A stretch of DNA of 64,000 nt. Origin: Sebastes aleutianus (taxonomy: Eukaryota > Chordata > Actinopteri > Perciformes > Sebastidae). The DNA lies in assembly GCA_916700875.1 (NCBI GenBank), contig CAKAKS010000283.1:62001-126000 (forward strand). Reading direction: 5' to 3'. The stretch's first letter is position 1. Each line of letters starts with the position of its first letter. Made by a program: the position numbers and the translations under genes. Shown in pieces: positions 53,889 to 64,000 of the stretch. The notes beneath the pieces are model-generated. The model was given only the letters and a program-made list of their open reading frames with translations, made no database searches and was not told where the DNA came from.

Positions 53889-54419
53889 AACACTGCATGC
53901 CCCATTCTCTATCTGTCTAATGATCTGACCAGTGTGAGATGTGGAGACACAATCCAGCAGCTTCCTGACAATCCAGAGAGATTCACTAATTATGTCAATG
54001 TTCTGGGCTCTGAGGGCTTCAGCTCAGGGAAACACAGCTGGGAGGTGGAGGTGGGAGACCATCCTGACTGGAATGTAGGTTTGGCTAAAGAGTCAGCTGA
54101 CAGGAAGGGAGAGATATATGCCACACCAAAATATGGAATCTGGTGTTTATTGCATCATATTGGAAAATACACTGATGTTGTTGGTAAGACAGTCAGAGTG
54201 AAGAAGAGTCTCCAGAGGATCAGAGTCCAGCTGGACTATGACAGGGGGGAGGTGTCCTTCTACGACCCTGAAGACATGACTCACATCTACACTCTCAGAG
54301 ACACTTTCACTGAGAAACTCTTCCCATGGTTCAGTATTGGATCAGCTGGTGATGCTAAAACTGCTGATATCAAAATCTGTCAAACTGAGATTCTCTGTGA
54401 TGTTCAGGGAGGGTGGTGA
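53889..54419 (+). pseudogene. TRIM fragment: B30.2 domain only
   Basis: An open frame covers the PRY-SPRY from the Asn-Thr of LDPNT to the long C-terminus, with stop at 54417-54419. No ATG precedes it in frame; the first lies deep in the SPRY. Loops are CPILYL with Asn for Asp in Leu-Ser-Asn-Asp, RCGDTI, FTNYVN (as in the gene at 49646), Asp-Trp-Asn and Gly-Glu-Ile-Tyr-Ala-Thr. The B30.2 itself is free of stops and frameshifts. It could therefore be a recent deletion product, or serve as a sequence donor in gene conversion. It is not expected to be translated unless an upstream exon is spliced in. Confidence 0.82.
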
Positions 54420-54911
54420 GGTCGAAGTGATTTTTTAGGATTTTTATAACGGAGGTGTTTTCTTGTCAGTTAGAGATAATTCCAGTTAGTTCTTTATCGA
54501 AGGGAATCTGTCATTTGAAAGTACATGAAGAAGATTTAGAGATCCAGATTAAAGAAAAAATTATAATTTGTAATTGCTATTGGTGCATTTCATTTAGTTA
54601 AGAAAGTAAAAAAGCATCTGGAAACAGTTTCTGATATAAGATGAATAAAGGAGAATGATTTTTTCCCCAAAATCTTTGAGGAAAACAATCATGTATCAAC
54701 ATCATGATGTCGAACTGTAATCATTTTGGTCATAACTGTGATCAATAATTATAATGGGAGCTTTTCTTATCCCACAGTGATAAACTGCTGTTGTCTCTGA
54801 CTGCATTGTCTGATAGATTGAGAGACACTAAAGTCAACTTATTGTGCAGCTACATTAGGAGCATCAATGTGGCCTCCATCTGAGTGTGTTGGTGCTTTAC
54901 TTTGTGTGACT

Positions 54912-54925
54912 GCGCCCCCTGCTGG
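54912..54925 (-). promoter_or_regulatory. CTCF-like motif, type B spacer 4
   Basis: GCGCCCCCTGCTGG, identical to the site at 4738. Confidence 0.42.
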
Positions 54926-54984
54926 AGCTCATTCACTCTCTGAACTGCCTCTCATCTGTCAGTTGAACTCAAAGTGCTGTGCTA

Positions 54985-55355
54985 TGGAGGTACGAACCTG
55001 CCATGATAAAAAAACGAATAAATAAATGACTAGATAAATACATATATATGCCATTAAATGTACCAAAAATATAAAAAAATAGATGTAGGCATTAATTGAT
55101 TGATAAAATGTGACATAACATATTTTCTTCTTCATTTATTTATATTGTATTAATTCCCCTATATACTCTTTAATTTAATTTGTATTAACTTTTCCATTTC
55201 TTTATTTATTTTAAATTTATTTTTGTTATTATTTTTAATTTATTTTTTAATTAATTAATTAATTATTAAATTGAATGTATTTATGACATCAATATTTCTT
55301 AATTTATCAAGTAATTTATTTATTAATTTTTTATTTTGGCAGGTTTCGTCTTCCA
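54985..55355. mobile_element. AT-rich palindromic MITE, copy 4
   Basis: Starts TGGAGGTACGAACCTGCC and ends GGCAGGTTTCGTCTTCCA between TA dinucleotides. The TTAATTAATTAATTAATTAT tract lies inside. Confidence 0.7.
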
Positions 55356-56591
55356 TACTTTTCCTCAAAGTGACATGCAGGCGAAGTGAAGCAACAGTCA
55401 CTCTTGGTGCTGATGGTCAACAAGCGCTCCTCCTGTTCTCTGAGCTACGTACAAAAGGAAGCCATCCTGCACTGACAACACAGAGCCCCATAGCAAAGCA
55501 TGCGAGATCATCTTCATCACATGTGAGGATTTAATGCTTTTCTCTGTTTTATATCAACTAGTGCAGTGCCCGTTGAAAACATGTCTGTTCAGAACGGGCT
55601 GAATGCTCGGCCTGTGGCGTTGCTGCTTGCAGCTTTCTCGAGAACAGCTCATACAAACAACTTCACACTCGACTTTGTGCTTCCTTGAGTCCTGAGCAGT
55701 ACACCTGCCATGACATAGTTGCATCACACACCCAAGTTTACCAACTACTAACAGTCAGAAACACCAGTGATAAACACTCTGGTTCACGAAGAAAAAACAG
55801 CCAGGAGCAGCCTTTACTTTTAGACAACTGCCTGGGGCCTCCAATTTCCAAGGAAATTCACTTAGTTACATTCCACCACTGGAGAAGTGAATAAATGAAC
55901 ATGGTGCAGGATAAATATGTGAAAATGGTAAAACACTGATGCAACAACCACAATCTGGTGCAAAAGGCAACCTTGGACAAATAAATATGACCAACAAATG
56001 CTGAATATTTACAACACAAATTGATCCAGTATTTAAGAGTATAGTAGCAAAGTGACACGACCACACAGACTGAGGAATGTACCATGCCTTGTGCTGCCTT
56101 GAGGTCTCCAGTGCTAGCTTTAAATAGTACTAACTGTGAGCTGGATTCACTTTATGTTTAGCAATAACTGCAATGTTTGGGACATAACCATACAACCATT
56201 TAACCAGCCAACTTACAGTTTCATGCACGCATACATGCACATGTCCAAAAAGAAAAGACCCTCCTTTGCGACAAGCTAGTATGAAATGGTTGATACCAAT
56301 GGATTCCTTGTGTTTTTATAGTTTCATATGATAACAGTATCTTCACTCTAGCTTTAAAACTGATACCATACAACTTAAAAATCACAAGTTGTGTTAGTGG
56401 AGTTAAAACAAATTTGTGTTAATACGTTATTATTGTGTTAACTTTGACAGATATACGTAAAGCAAGATATAAAATGACTAATCCAAAGCTAGAAGAGTTG
56501 AATCATATCGCCCACCTTGAACATACAGTGTGTATATTCCTCACACTACATATATTTATCCTAATATCTCTGCTTCCATGTGTCGCTCCAG

Positions 56592-56851
56592 GTTTTGTCC
56601 AAAGCGGTTGGACGTGCCACTACTCCATCCTGTTCCGGATGCTGATGCAGGTGATCATGTGGATGTTTTTTGTGCCGTGTGAGATTGGAGCTCAGACTGT
56701 CGTCTACTGTGCTGTGTCAGATGAAGCTGCCAAACACAGCGGAGGTTACTTCGTCGACTGCCGACCAGCTACTCTGCGTCCTTTCGCAAGAGACGCTGGT
56801 GTGGCAAAGAAACTGTGGGAGGCCAGTGAGAGACTGGTGAAACTGGCCTGA
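56592..56851 (+). pseudogene. Orphan DHRS13/RDH-like terminal exon, copy 6
   Basis: Open 260-bp exon identical in protein to the consensus, stop at 56849-56851, acceptor intact. The upstream open frame reads Lys-Ala-Arg-Tyr where other copies have Lys-Ser-Arg-Tyr. Confidence 0.7.
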
Positions 56852-57412
56852 TGGTGGAGCTGATTCTTAGAGAGTTATTTATGGTTATGTACGTTTTTTT
56901 ATGTTTATGTTTTTCATTCACATTTTAATTTAATCAAAATATGATTTCATGATTTAAAACTTTGGTTGAATAACACATGATTTGACATGGTGGTTATTTC
57001 TTAAAACATGTTAAACATAAAATATTAAATTTGTGTTTTAACTAGGTGTTTCTGGAGTCAAACATTTGTTTACAATGTCAACGCATTTTATTATGTATGT
57101 TTTGTTTTTCACTTAAAAATAAATATTTTTTTAAACAGGTAACAATGCTAAGGCACATTATGTGGAAAGTTTCTGTAAAATATGTTAATTAATCAAATAG
57201 CACCATCTGCTGGTTAAAAAATTAAATGTCAGTTATTTACTTAAAAGAATGGGAACTGAAACTTAAAGCTGATTTCAACATTGCTGAGACGCCATTACAG
57301 GGTGAAGGATCTCCACTGTAAACACAGATCAGAAGGATTGTAACCTGTAATTCAAAGGGACACAGATTTGGTGAGTCTTGCTGTTAATCGGACGATTCAC
57401 AAATCAGAGGAA
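56852..57412 (+). promoter_or_regulatory. Promoter region of the TRIM pseudogene at 57413
   Basis: Contains a CTCF-like site at 57200-57213, an ISRE with one change at 57251-57264 and a donor-like GTGAGT at 57371-57376. A short loss near 56925 removes the GCTGCGTACCATGCATGAG segment. Confidence 0.5.
57251..57264 (+). promoter_or_regulatory. ISRE with one mismatch
   Basis: GGGAACTGAAACTT: the first GAAA half site has become GGAA and the second half is intact. It lies 149 bp before the ATG at 57413. Confidence 0.5.
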
Positions 57413-58859
57413 ATGGCTGAGAAAGTTGCTCTTTTTGAAAGTTTGCTGAACTGCCATGTGTGTTCAGAGACTTTCAGAGATCCTGTGTCTCTGAGCTGCA
57501 ACCACAGCTTCTGTTCAAGCTGCCTGAAGAAATTCTGGGAACAAGCTGAAAACAAAAACTGTCCCATTTGTAAAACAAAGTCCTCAACGGATGAACCAGC
57601 AGTGAACTTTGCTCTGAAGGAACTGTCTGACTCGTTTGCTGGGAGACAGAAAGCTGGATCATCTGAGACAGAAAAAGAAGAGAAGAAAGAGGAGGTGGTG
57701 TGTAGTAAACATCCAGAAGTCCCATATTGGTTCTGTGAGGATGAAGAGAGAGCTGTGTGTCCTGTCTGTGAGTTTTCTCTCCACCAGAGTCACAAGGTGG
57801 TTCCTGTAGAACAAGCAGTCAGTGACCTGAAGGACCAGCTGAAATCTGACTTAGAGTCTCTACAGGACAAGAGGGACAAATACGAAGAAGTGGAGGAAAA
57901 CATACGATGAAATGGTTAAACACTCCAAGAAGCAGCTGTTGTCCACAAGAGGCAGATCAGAGCAGAGTTCAACAAGCTACACCAGGTTCCTGAAAGAGGA
58001 AAAGGAGTCCAGACTGGCAGCTCTGAGGGAGGAAAAGGAGCAGAAGGGGAAGACTATCAGCAGAGAGATGAAGATGATTCAGGAGCACATCTCCTCTCTG
58101 TCAGACAGTATCTCTGCTGTTGAAGAAGACCTGCAGAAACACAACGTGCCCTTCCTCAGCAGTTATAAAGCCACTCAGACCAGAGCCAGAGTCCAGTGCT
58201 CACTGTCAGATCCACAGCTGGTCTCAGGAGCGCTGATAGATGTGGCCAAACACCTGGGCAACCTGTCCTTCAGAGTCTGGGAGAAGATGAAGGACAAGGT
58301 CCACTTCAGTCCTGTCATTCTGGACCCAAACACTGAATGCCCCATTCTCTATCTGTCTGATGATCTGACCAGTGTGAGAAATGGAGACACAATCCAGCAG
58401 CTTCCTGACAATCCAGAGAGACACACTATGTATCCCACTGTTCTGGGCTCTGAGGGCTTCAGCTCAGGGAAACACAGCTGGGAGGTGGAGGTGGGAGACC
58501 ATCCTCACTGGAATGTAGGTTTGGCTAAAGAGTCAGCTGACAGGAAGGAGAAGAGAGATGGCACACGAAAAGATGGAATCTGGTGTTTAACTCATCGCAG
58601 TGGAAAATACACTGATGGTCTTGGTGAGACAGTCAGAGTGAAGAAGAGTCTCCAGAGGATCAGAGTCCAGCTGGACTATGACAGGGGGGAGGTGTCCTTC
58701 TATGACCCTGAAGACATGACTGACATCTACACTCACAGAGACACTTTCACTGAGAAACTCTTCCCATTTTTCAGTATTGGAAAGGCTGGTGATGCTAAAA
58801 CTGCTGATATCAAAATCTTTCAAACTGAGATTCTCTGTGATGTTCAGGGAGGGTGGTGA
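57413..58859 (+). pseudogene. TRIM pseudogene with coiled-coil frameshifts
   Basis: RING, B-box (PEVPYWFCED) and the first part of the coiled coil are intact for 165 residues. One extra A in GAGGAAAACATACG near 57897 stops the frame at 57910. Two further one-base changes follow: a loss near 57948 and a gain near 57984. Together they scramble 13 residues of the coiled coil. From 57985 to 58859 the frame is open and encodes a full B30.2 with loops CPILYL (after Glu for Ala), RNGDTI, HTMYPT and the unusual Lys-Arg-Asp-Gly-Thr-Arg-Lys-Asp long loop. Phe replaces Cys in the C-terminal Ile-Cys-Gln. Three clustered indels argue for a real pseudogene or a poorly resolved assembly patch. Confidence 0.85.
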
Positions 58860-60125
58860 GGTCGAAGTGATTTATTTGGATTTTTATAACGGAGGTGTTT
58901 TTTTAAGTTACAGATAATTCCAGTTAGTTCTTTATAGGAGAGAATCTGTCATTTGAAGGTACATGAAGAAGATGTAGAAATCCAGATGAGAGAAAAAATA
59001 AGATATGATCTCTTTCAGCAAATAACATGATGTGTTTGTGTCGTAGAACTGGGACGAGTAGATTTCATGTGATCATTTTATTTTGACTTTTATCTACAGA
59101 TTATTTTTATTTTCAAGTATTAACAAACTTCATTTGGCATATTTTTTTTCAAATAGTCTTTCATTTTAAATCATATAACCACAGAAAGCCTCACCTTACC
59201 TTGTTTATATTTGACATTTTAGAATTACTTTTCAGCTTTTAATTATCCAGGTTGTGAAAGTAATTCAGTAAATAACTTTCTGAAAATGCATTTATATGAT
59301 TACATTCAGATTTCTAAATGCTTTAAAAAAAATCAACATCATGTTTTACTTTGCAGAATGGACCAATGTTGATAATAATAATTCATCTGTTATTTCTTTA
59401 CCATGTGTGACTGTTGACTTTCAGACATATTTTATATATTATCTCTGTTTTATCCAAACAAACTCAATTTACTTCCTTATTTGTGTTTCTTTGAATGTAG
59501 AAAATTCTGCAGAAATTGCTTGAAAATATTTATATTACTCTTCAATGTTTAAACCAAATTAGAGAAGCCCAAAATTGCAATAAAATTGACAAATTAAAAT
59601 ATTGACTTTAAGATTGTGTGGATTAGGGCTGCAACTAAAGACTGTTTCTATTATCAATGAATCTGTTGATTGAAATATCAGAAAACTGTGAAAAATGCCA
59701 AATAAAAACAACAAATTCTCAAATTGGAGCAAATGTTTGGATTTTTTTCTTGATAAATAATTTTCTCATTTCCAATAATACATATTAAATGTTGACTGCA
59801 AAGCCCTGACCTTGAATTGAATTGTCGATGTTGAATTTTAAAGGTTGCGTGCAGTGGTCCCCTTAATCTTGATCTCTAACATTAATCTTTATCTTTCAGA
59901 CTGCATAGCAGCATTTATTTCATAATTCTTGAACATTTATGAAGGCGGAGCTGCTGTTTGTTCCTCTGTGTTTATGTTAATTGTCCATTAGATGTGAAAC
60001 AACCCATCAGCACATGAGACTGTGTTGGATGAACTGCAGGATTTCACATTGTGGATTCACTTCATGTTGGATTCAACAACTTGTATGTTTTCTACCTGGT
60101 CAGCAAATATTCTGGTCAGAAACAT

Positions 60126-60372
60126 TAGGGACGCACCGATACCGGTACTGGATCGATATCGGGCCGATAAATCAAATAACTGGATCAGATATGTTTAAGC
60201 TAAGACTGATGTTGTCTTTCACATAAAAGAATGATCCCAGTCACTTCCACACAGTGAGGCGTACAGCTTCTTACTCACTGGTATTAGATTGGTACTCGGT
60301 ATAGGCTGATACCCAAAGCCCAGGTATCGCTATCGGTATCGGGACTGAAAAAGTCGGATCGGTGCATCCCTA
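60126..60372. mobile_element. hAT-like MITE (TAGGGAYGCACCGAT ends), copy 3, internally deleted
   Basis: Both ends are present but only 247 bp remain; GGATCAGATAT is joined to GTTTAAGCTAAG. Flanking octamers are AGAAACAT and AAAAACAT. The shared left octamer AGAAACAT links this unit to the one at 3313. Confidence 0.85.
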
Positions 60373-61311
60373 AAAAACATTAACGAGTTCATTTCTGTCC
60401 CGAGTTTCTTCTATCAATATAAAATCAAAGCTGTGCTGCAACACAGAAACTGATTCACTTTTCTATTTAAATGATCATTTTATTGATAACACCTTAACAC
60501 ATTTTCTTGAAGTTATAGAAACACGTGTAGCATGTAAGAGAACAGAGCAATAATCCGAAGAATCAGAGAACTAGAGGATTAATATTATTATAGAGAAGAA
60601 ACCCAAAGTGACAGAAAGAGACAAAGGGAAACTAGAAAGAGCCGACTGCAGAGAAATGATTGAATAAGGTTGGAAACAGAGGGAATGGGAGAAAGAGTGA
60701 AAGACGAAGAGAAGCCAACTCAGTGTTGTCAGTGCAACTTAGTCACTGGCTGGAGAAAGAAGATGGCAGAGGTTCAGAGTGAACACAGTGGCTCCAGTTT
60801 ATCTCAGCGATGCTTCATCTGACTAAACAGCTGACAGGAAGGCAGCAGAGCTCGCACTGACCTCAAGAGACCAGAGAAGGACCGGTAATGTAGTTTATAT
60901 GTAGAGCTGCACAATGAATCATTTTCTGTCATGATGTCAGCTTTGATCTTTCATACAGAATCAGGGTTTATTAGCGCTATTGGTGCATTTCATTTAGTTA
61001 AGAAAGTAAAAAGCATCTGGAAACAGTTGCTGATATAAGATGAATAAAGGAGAATGATTTTGTTCCTCAAAATCTCTGAGGAAAACAATCATGTATCAAC
61101 ATCATGATGTCAAACTGTAATCATTTTGGTCATAACTGTGATCAATAATTATAATGGGAGCTTTTCTTATCCTACAGTGATAAACTGCTGTTGTCTCTGA
61201 CTGCATTGTCTGATAGATTTAGAGACACTAAAGTCAACTTATTGTGCAGCTACATTAGAAGCATCAATGTGGCCTCCATCTGAGTGTGTTGGTGCTTTAC
61301 TTTGTGTGACT

Positions 61312-61325
61312 GCGCCCCCTGCTGG
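61312..61325 (-). promoter_or_regulatory. CTCF-like motif, type B spacer 5
   Basis: GCGCCCCCTGCTGG, identical to the site at 4738. Confidence 0.42.
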
Positions 61326-61384
61326 AGCTCATTCACTCTCTGAACTGCCTCTCATCTGTCAGTTGGACTCAAAGTGCTGTGCTA

Positions 61385-61736
61385 TGGAGGTAGGAACCTG
61401 CCAAGATAAAAAAAATAAAAATAAATGACTCGATAAATACATACATATGCCATTAAATGTAGATGTAGGCATTAATTGATTGGTAAAATGTGACATAAAA
61501 TATTTTCTTTTTAATTTATTTATCTTTGTATTAATTCCCATATATCCTCTTTAATTTAATTTGTATTAACTTTTCCATTTCTTTATTTATTTTGAATTTA
61601 TTTTTATTATTATTTTAAATTTATTTTTTAATGAATTAATTCATTATTAAATTGAATGTATTTAAGACATCAATATTTCTTTATTTATCAAGTAATTTAT
61701 TTATTCATTTTTTATCTTGGCAGGTTTCATCTTCCA
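61385..61736. mobile_element. AT-rich palindromic MITE, copy 5
   Basis: Starts TGGAGGTAGGAACCTGCC and ends GGCAGGTTTCATCTTCCA between TA dinucleotides. About 20 bp of the left arm (CCAAAAATATTAAAAATAG) are lost. Confidence 0.7.
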
Positions 61737-62986
61737 TACTGTTCCTCACAGTGACATGCAGGCGAAGTGCAGCAACAGTCACTCTTGGTGCTGATGGTCA
61801 ACCAGCGCTCCTCGTTATTCTCTGAGCTACGTACAAAAGGCAGCCATCCTGCACTGACAACACAGAGTCCCATAGAAAAGCATGCGAGGTCATCTTCATC
61901 ACATGTGAGGATTTAATGCTTTTCTCTGTTTTATATCAACTAGTGCAGTGCCCGTTGAAAACATGTCTGTTCAGAACGGGCTGAATGCTCGGCCTGTGGC
62001 GTTGCTGCTTGAAGCTTTCTCGAGAACAGCTCATACGAACAACTTCACACTCGACTTTGTGCTTCCTTGAGTCCTGAGCAGTACACCTGCCATGACATAG
62101 TTGCATCACACACCCAAGTTTCCCACTAACAGTCAGAAACACCAGTGATAAACACTCTGGTTCACGAAGAAAAAACAGCCAGGAGCAGACTTTACTTTTA
62201 GACAACTGCCTGGGGCCTCCAATTTCCAAGGAAATTCACTTAGTTACATTCCACCACTGGAGAAGTGAATAAATGAACATGGTGCAGGATAAATATGTGA
62301 AAATGGTAAAACACTGATGCAACAACCACAATCTGGTGCAGAAGGCAACATTGGACAAATAAATATGACCAACAAATGCTGAATATTTACAACACAAATT
62401 GATCCAGTATTTAAGAGTATAGTAGCAAAGTAACACGACCACACAGACTGAGGAATGTACCATGCCTTGTGCTGCCTTGAGGTCTCCAGTGTTAGCTTTA
62501 ATTAGTGCTAACTGTGAGCTGGATTCACTTTATGTTTAGCAATAACTGCAATGTTTGGGACATAACCATACAACCATTTAACCAGCCAACTTACAGTTTC
62601 ATGCACGCATACATACACATGTCCACAAAGAAAAGACCCTCCTTCGCGACAAGCTAGTATGAAATGGTTGATACCAATGGATTCCTTGCGTTTTTATAGT
62701 TTCATATGATACCAGTATCTTCACTCTAGCTTTAAAACTGATACCATACAACCTAAAAATCACAAGTTGCGTTAATGCGTTAAAGAAATTAGTGGAGTTA
62801 AAACAAATTTGCGTTAACACGTTATTATTGTGTTAACTTTGACAGATATATGTAAATGAAGATATAAAATGACTAATCCCGATCTAGAAGAGTTGAATCA
62901 TATCGCCCACCTTGAACATACAGTGTGTATATTCCTCACACTACATATATCTCTCCTAATATCTCTGCTTCCATGTGTCGCTCCAG

Positions 62987-63246
62987 GTTTTGTCCAAAGC
63001 GGTTGGACGTGCCACTACTCCATCCTGTTCCGGATGCTGATGCAGGTGATCATGTGGATGTTTTTTGTGCCGTGTGAGATTGGAGCTCAGACTGTCGTCT
63101 ACTGTGCTGTGTCAGATGAAGCTGCCAAACACAGCGGAGGTTACTTCGTCGACTGCCGACCAGCTACTCTGCGTCCTTTCGCAAGAGACGCTGGTGTGGC
63201 AAAGAAACTGTGGGAGGCCAGTGAGAGACTGGTGAAACTGGCCTGA
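62987..63246 (+). pseudogene. Orphan DHRS13/RDH-like terminal exon, copy 7
   Basis: Open exon of consensus protein sequence, stop at 63244-63246. The ATG at 62869 keeps the upstream frame open; it reads Asn-Pro-Asp-Leu where the others have Pro-Lys-Leu. Confidence 0.7.
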
Positions 63247-63837
63247 TGGTGGAGCTGATTCTTAGAGAGTTATTTATGGTTATGTACGTTTTATTTTATG
63301 TTTATGTTTTTCATTCACATTTTTTCTGCGTACCATGCATGAGTACATTTTTATTTAATGAAAATGTGAATTCATGATTTAACACTTTGGTTTTACAACA
63401 CATGATTTGACATGGTGGTTATTTCTTAAAACATGTTAAACATAAAATATTAAATTTGTGTTTTAACTAGGTGTTTCTGGAGTCAAACATTTGTTTACAA
63501 TGTCAACGCATTTTATTATGTATGTTTTGTTTTTGACTTAAAAATAAATATATTTTTAAACAGGTAACAATGCTAAGGCCCATTATGTGGAAAGCTTCTG
63601 TAAAATATGTTAATTAATCAAATAGCACCATCTGCTGGTTAGAAAATTAAATGTCAGTTATTTACTTAAAAGAATGGAAACTGAAACTTAAAGCTGATTT
63701 CAACATTGCTGAGACGCCATTACAGGGTGAAGGATCTCCACTGTAAACACAGATCAGAAGGATTGTAATCTCTAATTCAAAGGGACACAGATTTGGTGAG
63801 TCTTGCTGTTAATCGGACGATTCACAAATCAGAGGAA
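63247..63837 (+). promoter_or_regulatory. Promoter region of the TRIM gene at 63838
   Basis: Contains a CTCF-like site at 63625-63638, an ISRE at 63676-63689, GACGCCATTACAGGG near 63713-63728 and a donor-like GTGAGT at 63796-63801. Confidence 0.55.
63676..63689 (+). promoter_or_regulatory. ISRE
   Basis: GGAAACTGAAACTT, a full match, 149 bp before the ATG at 63838. Confidence 0.7.
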
Positions 63838-64000
63838 ATGGCTGAGAAAAATGTTCTTTTTGAAAGTTATCTGAACTGCCATGTGTGTTCAGAGACTTTC
63901 AGAGATCCTGTGTCTCTGAGCTGCAACCACAGCTTCTGTTCAAGCTGCCTGAAGAAATTCTGGGAACAAGCTGAAAACAAAAACTGTCCCATTTGTAAAA
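63838..64000 (+). CDS. TRIM gene, 5' part (RING), cut by the window end
   Basis: The first 54 codons are visible: Met-Ala-Glu-Lys-Asn, then a complete C3HC4 RING with all eight ligands (C14 to C53). Ser-Tyr-Leu before Asn-Cys matches the genes at 16635 and 27049, and Ala-Glu-Asn-Lys-Asn matches those at 12351 and 45429. Integrity downstream cannot be judged. Confidence 0.85.
   Translation, partial: MAEKNVLFESYLNCHVCSETFRDPVSLSCNHSFCSSCLKKFWEQAENKNCPICK

Larger units (their letters stand above)
54420..56591. repeat. Type B spacer, copy 4 (shortened)
   Basis: The TRIM 3' flank stops near 54570, where a deletion joins it to the GCTATTGGTGCATTTC part of the spacer. The hAT MITE and exon-like block are missing. 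It keeps the CTCF-like site (54912-54925), the palindromic MITE (54985-55355), the conserved block ending TTCCACCACTG near 55882, and the common flank to the next dehydrogenase exon. No gene is seen. Confidence 0.65.
58860..62986. repeat. Type B spacer, copy 5
   Basis: TRIM 3' flank with AATAAA signals near 59578 and 59700, an internally deleted hAT MITE (60126-60372), an exon-like block with ATG at 60763, a CTCF-like site (61312-61325), a palindromic MITE (61385-61736), the conserved block ending TTCCACCACTG near 62260, and the common flank with a GTTAA-rich repeat to the next dehydrogenase exon. No gene is seen. Confidence 0.65.

Noticed and set aside
53934..54419. Treating the B30.2 fragment as a 161-aa gene
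   Set aside because: The apparent start is GTG in the middle of the PRY. No in-frame ATG precedes the domain.

Overview
The window reads as teleost fish DNA, probably percomorph. It is a single-strand tandem array of about thirteen near-identical, intronless TRIM genes of class IV (RING, B-box, coiled coil, B30.2), the fish group usually labelled nuclear factor 7-, zinc-binding protein A33- or TRIM35-like. The AT-rich spacers carry hAT-like and other MITE families of a type common in fish. No bacterial, organellar, tRNA, rRNA or CRISPR feature was seen. All gene starts given here are the ATG of the conserved Met-Ala-Glu-Lys N-terminus.

Layout, all on +: TRIM loci begin at 606 (pseudogene), 7269, 12351, 16635, 21673 (frameshifted), 27049 (truncated), 33582, 40254, 45429, 49646, 53889 (B30.2 fragment), 57413 (pseudogene) and 63838 (cut by the window end). 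Seven are full length and open. Eight of the thirteen are preceded, about 0.6 kb upstream, by an orphan 260-bp terminal exon of a DHRS13/RDH-like short-chain dehydrogenase. In the first of these only the last 15 bases lie in the window. Four loci (16635, 27049, 49646, 53889) have another upstream flank, called the C flank here, and one (33582) has an upstream region of its own. Downstream of the genes there are two spacer types. Type A ends in a ~780-bp hAT-like MITE with CAGTGGTGG ends. Type B carries an AT-rich palindromic MITE, a CTCF-like motif and, in three of five copies, a second hAT-like MITE with an 8-bp target duplication.

How it may work together: these TRIMs would be cytoplasmic E3 ubiquitin ligases in which a constant RING, B-box and coiled-coil body presents a variable B30.2 recognition face. 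Coiled coil and linker are almost invariant at DNA level even in the dead copies. Amino-acid differences are concentrated in about six short B30.2 loops and recur in different combinations, which suggests homogenisation by gene conversion together with diversifying selection on the binding surface. Promoters that follow the dehydrogenase exon carry an interferon-stimulated response element about 150 bp before the ATG; the other promoter classes lack it. The picture is an antiviral-type receptor-ligase array with two or more promoter classes. Function is inferred from family and motifs only.
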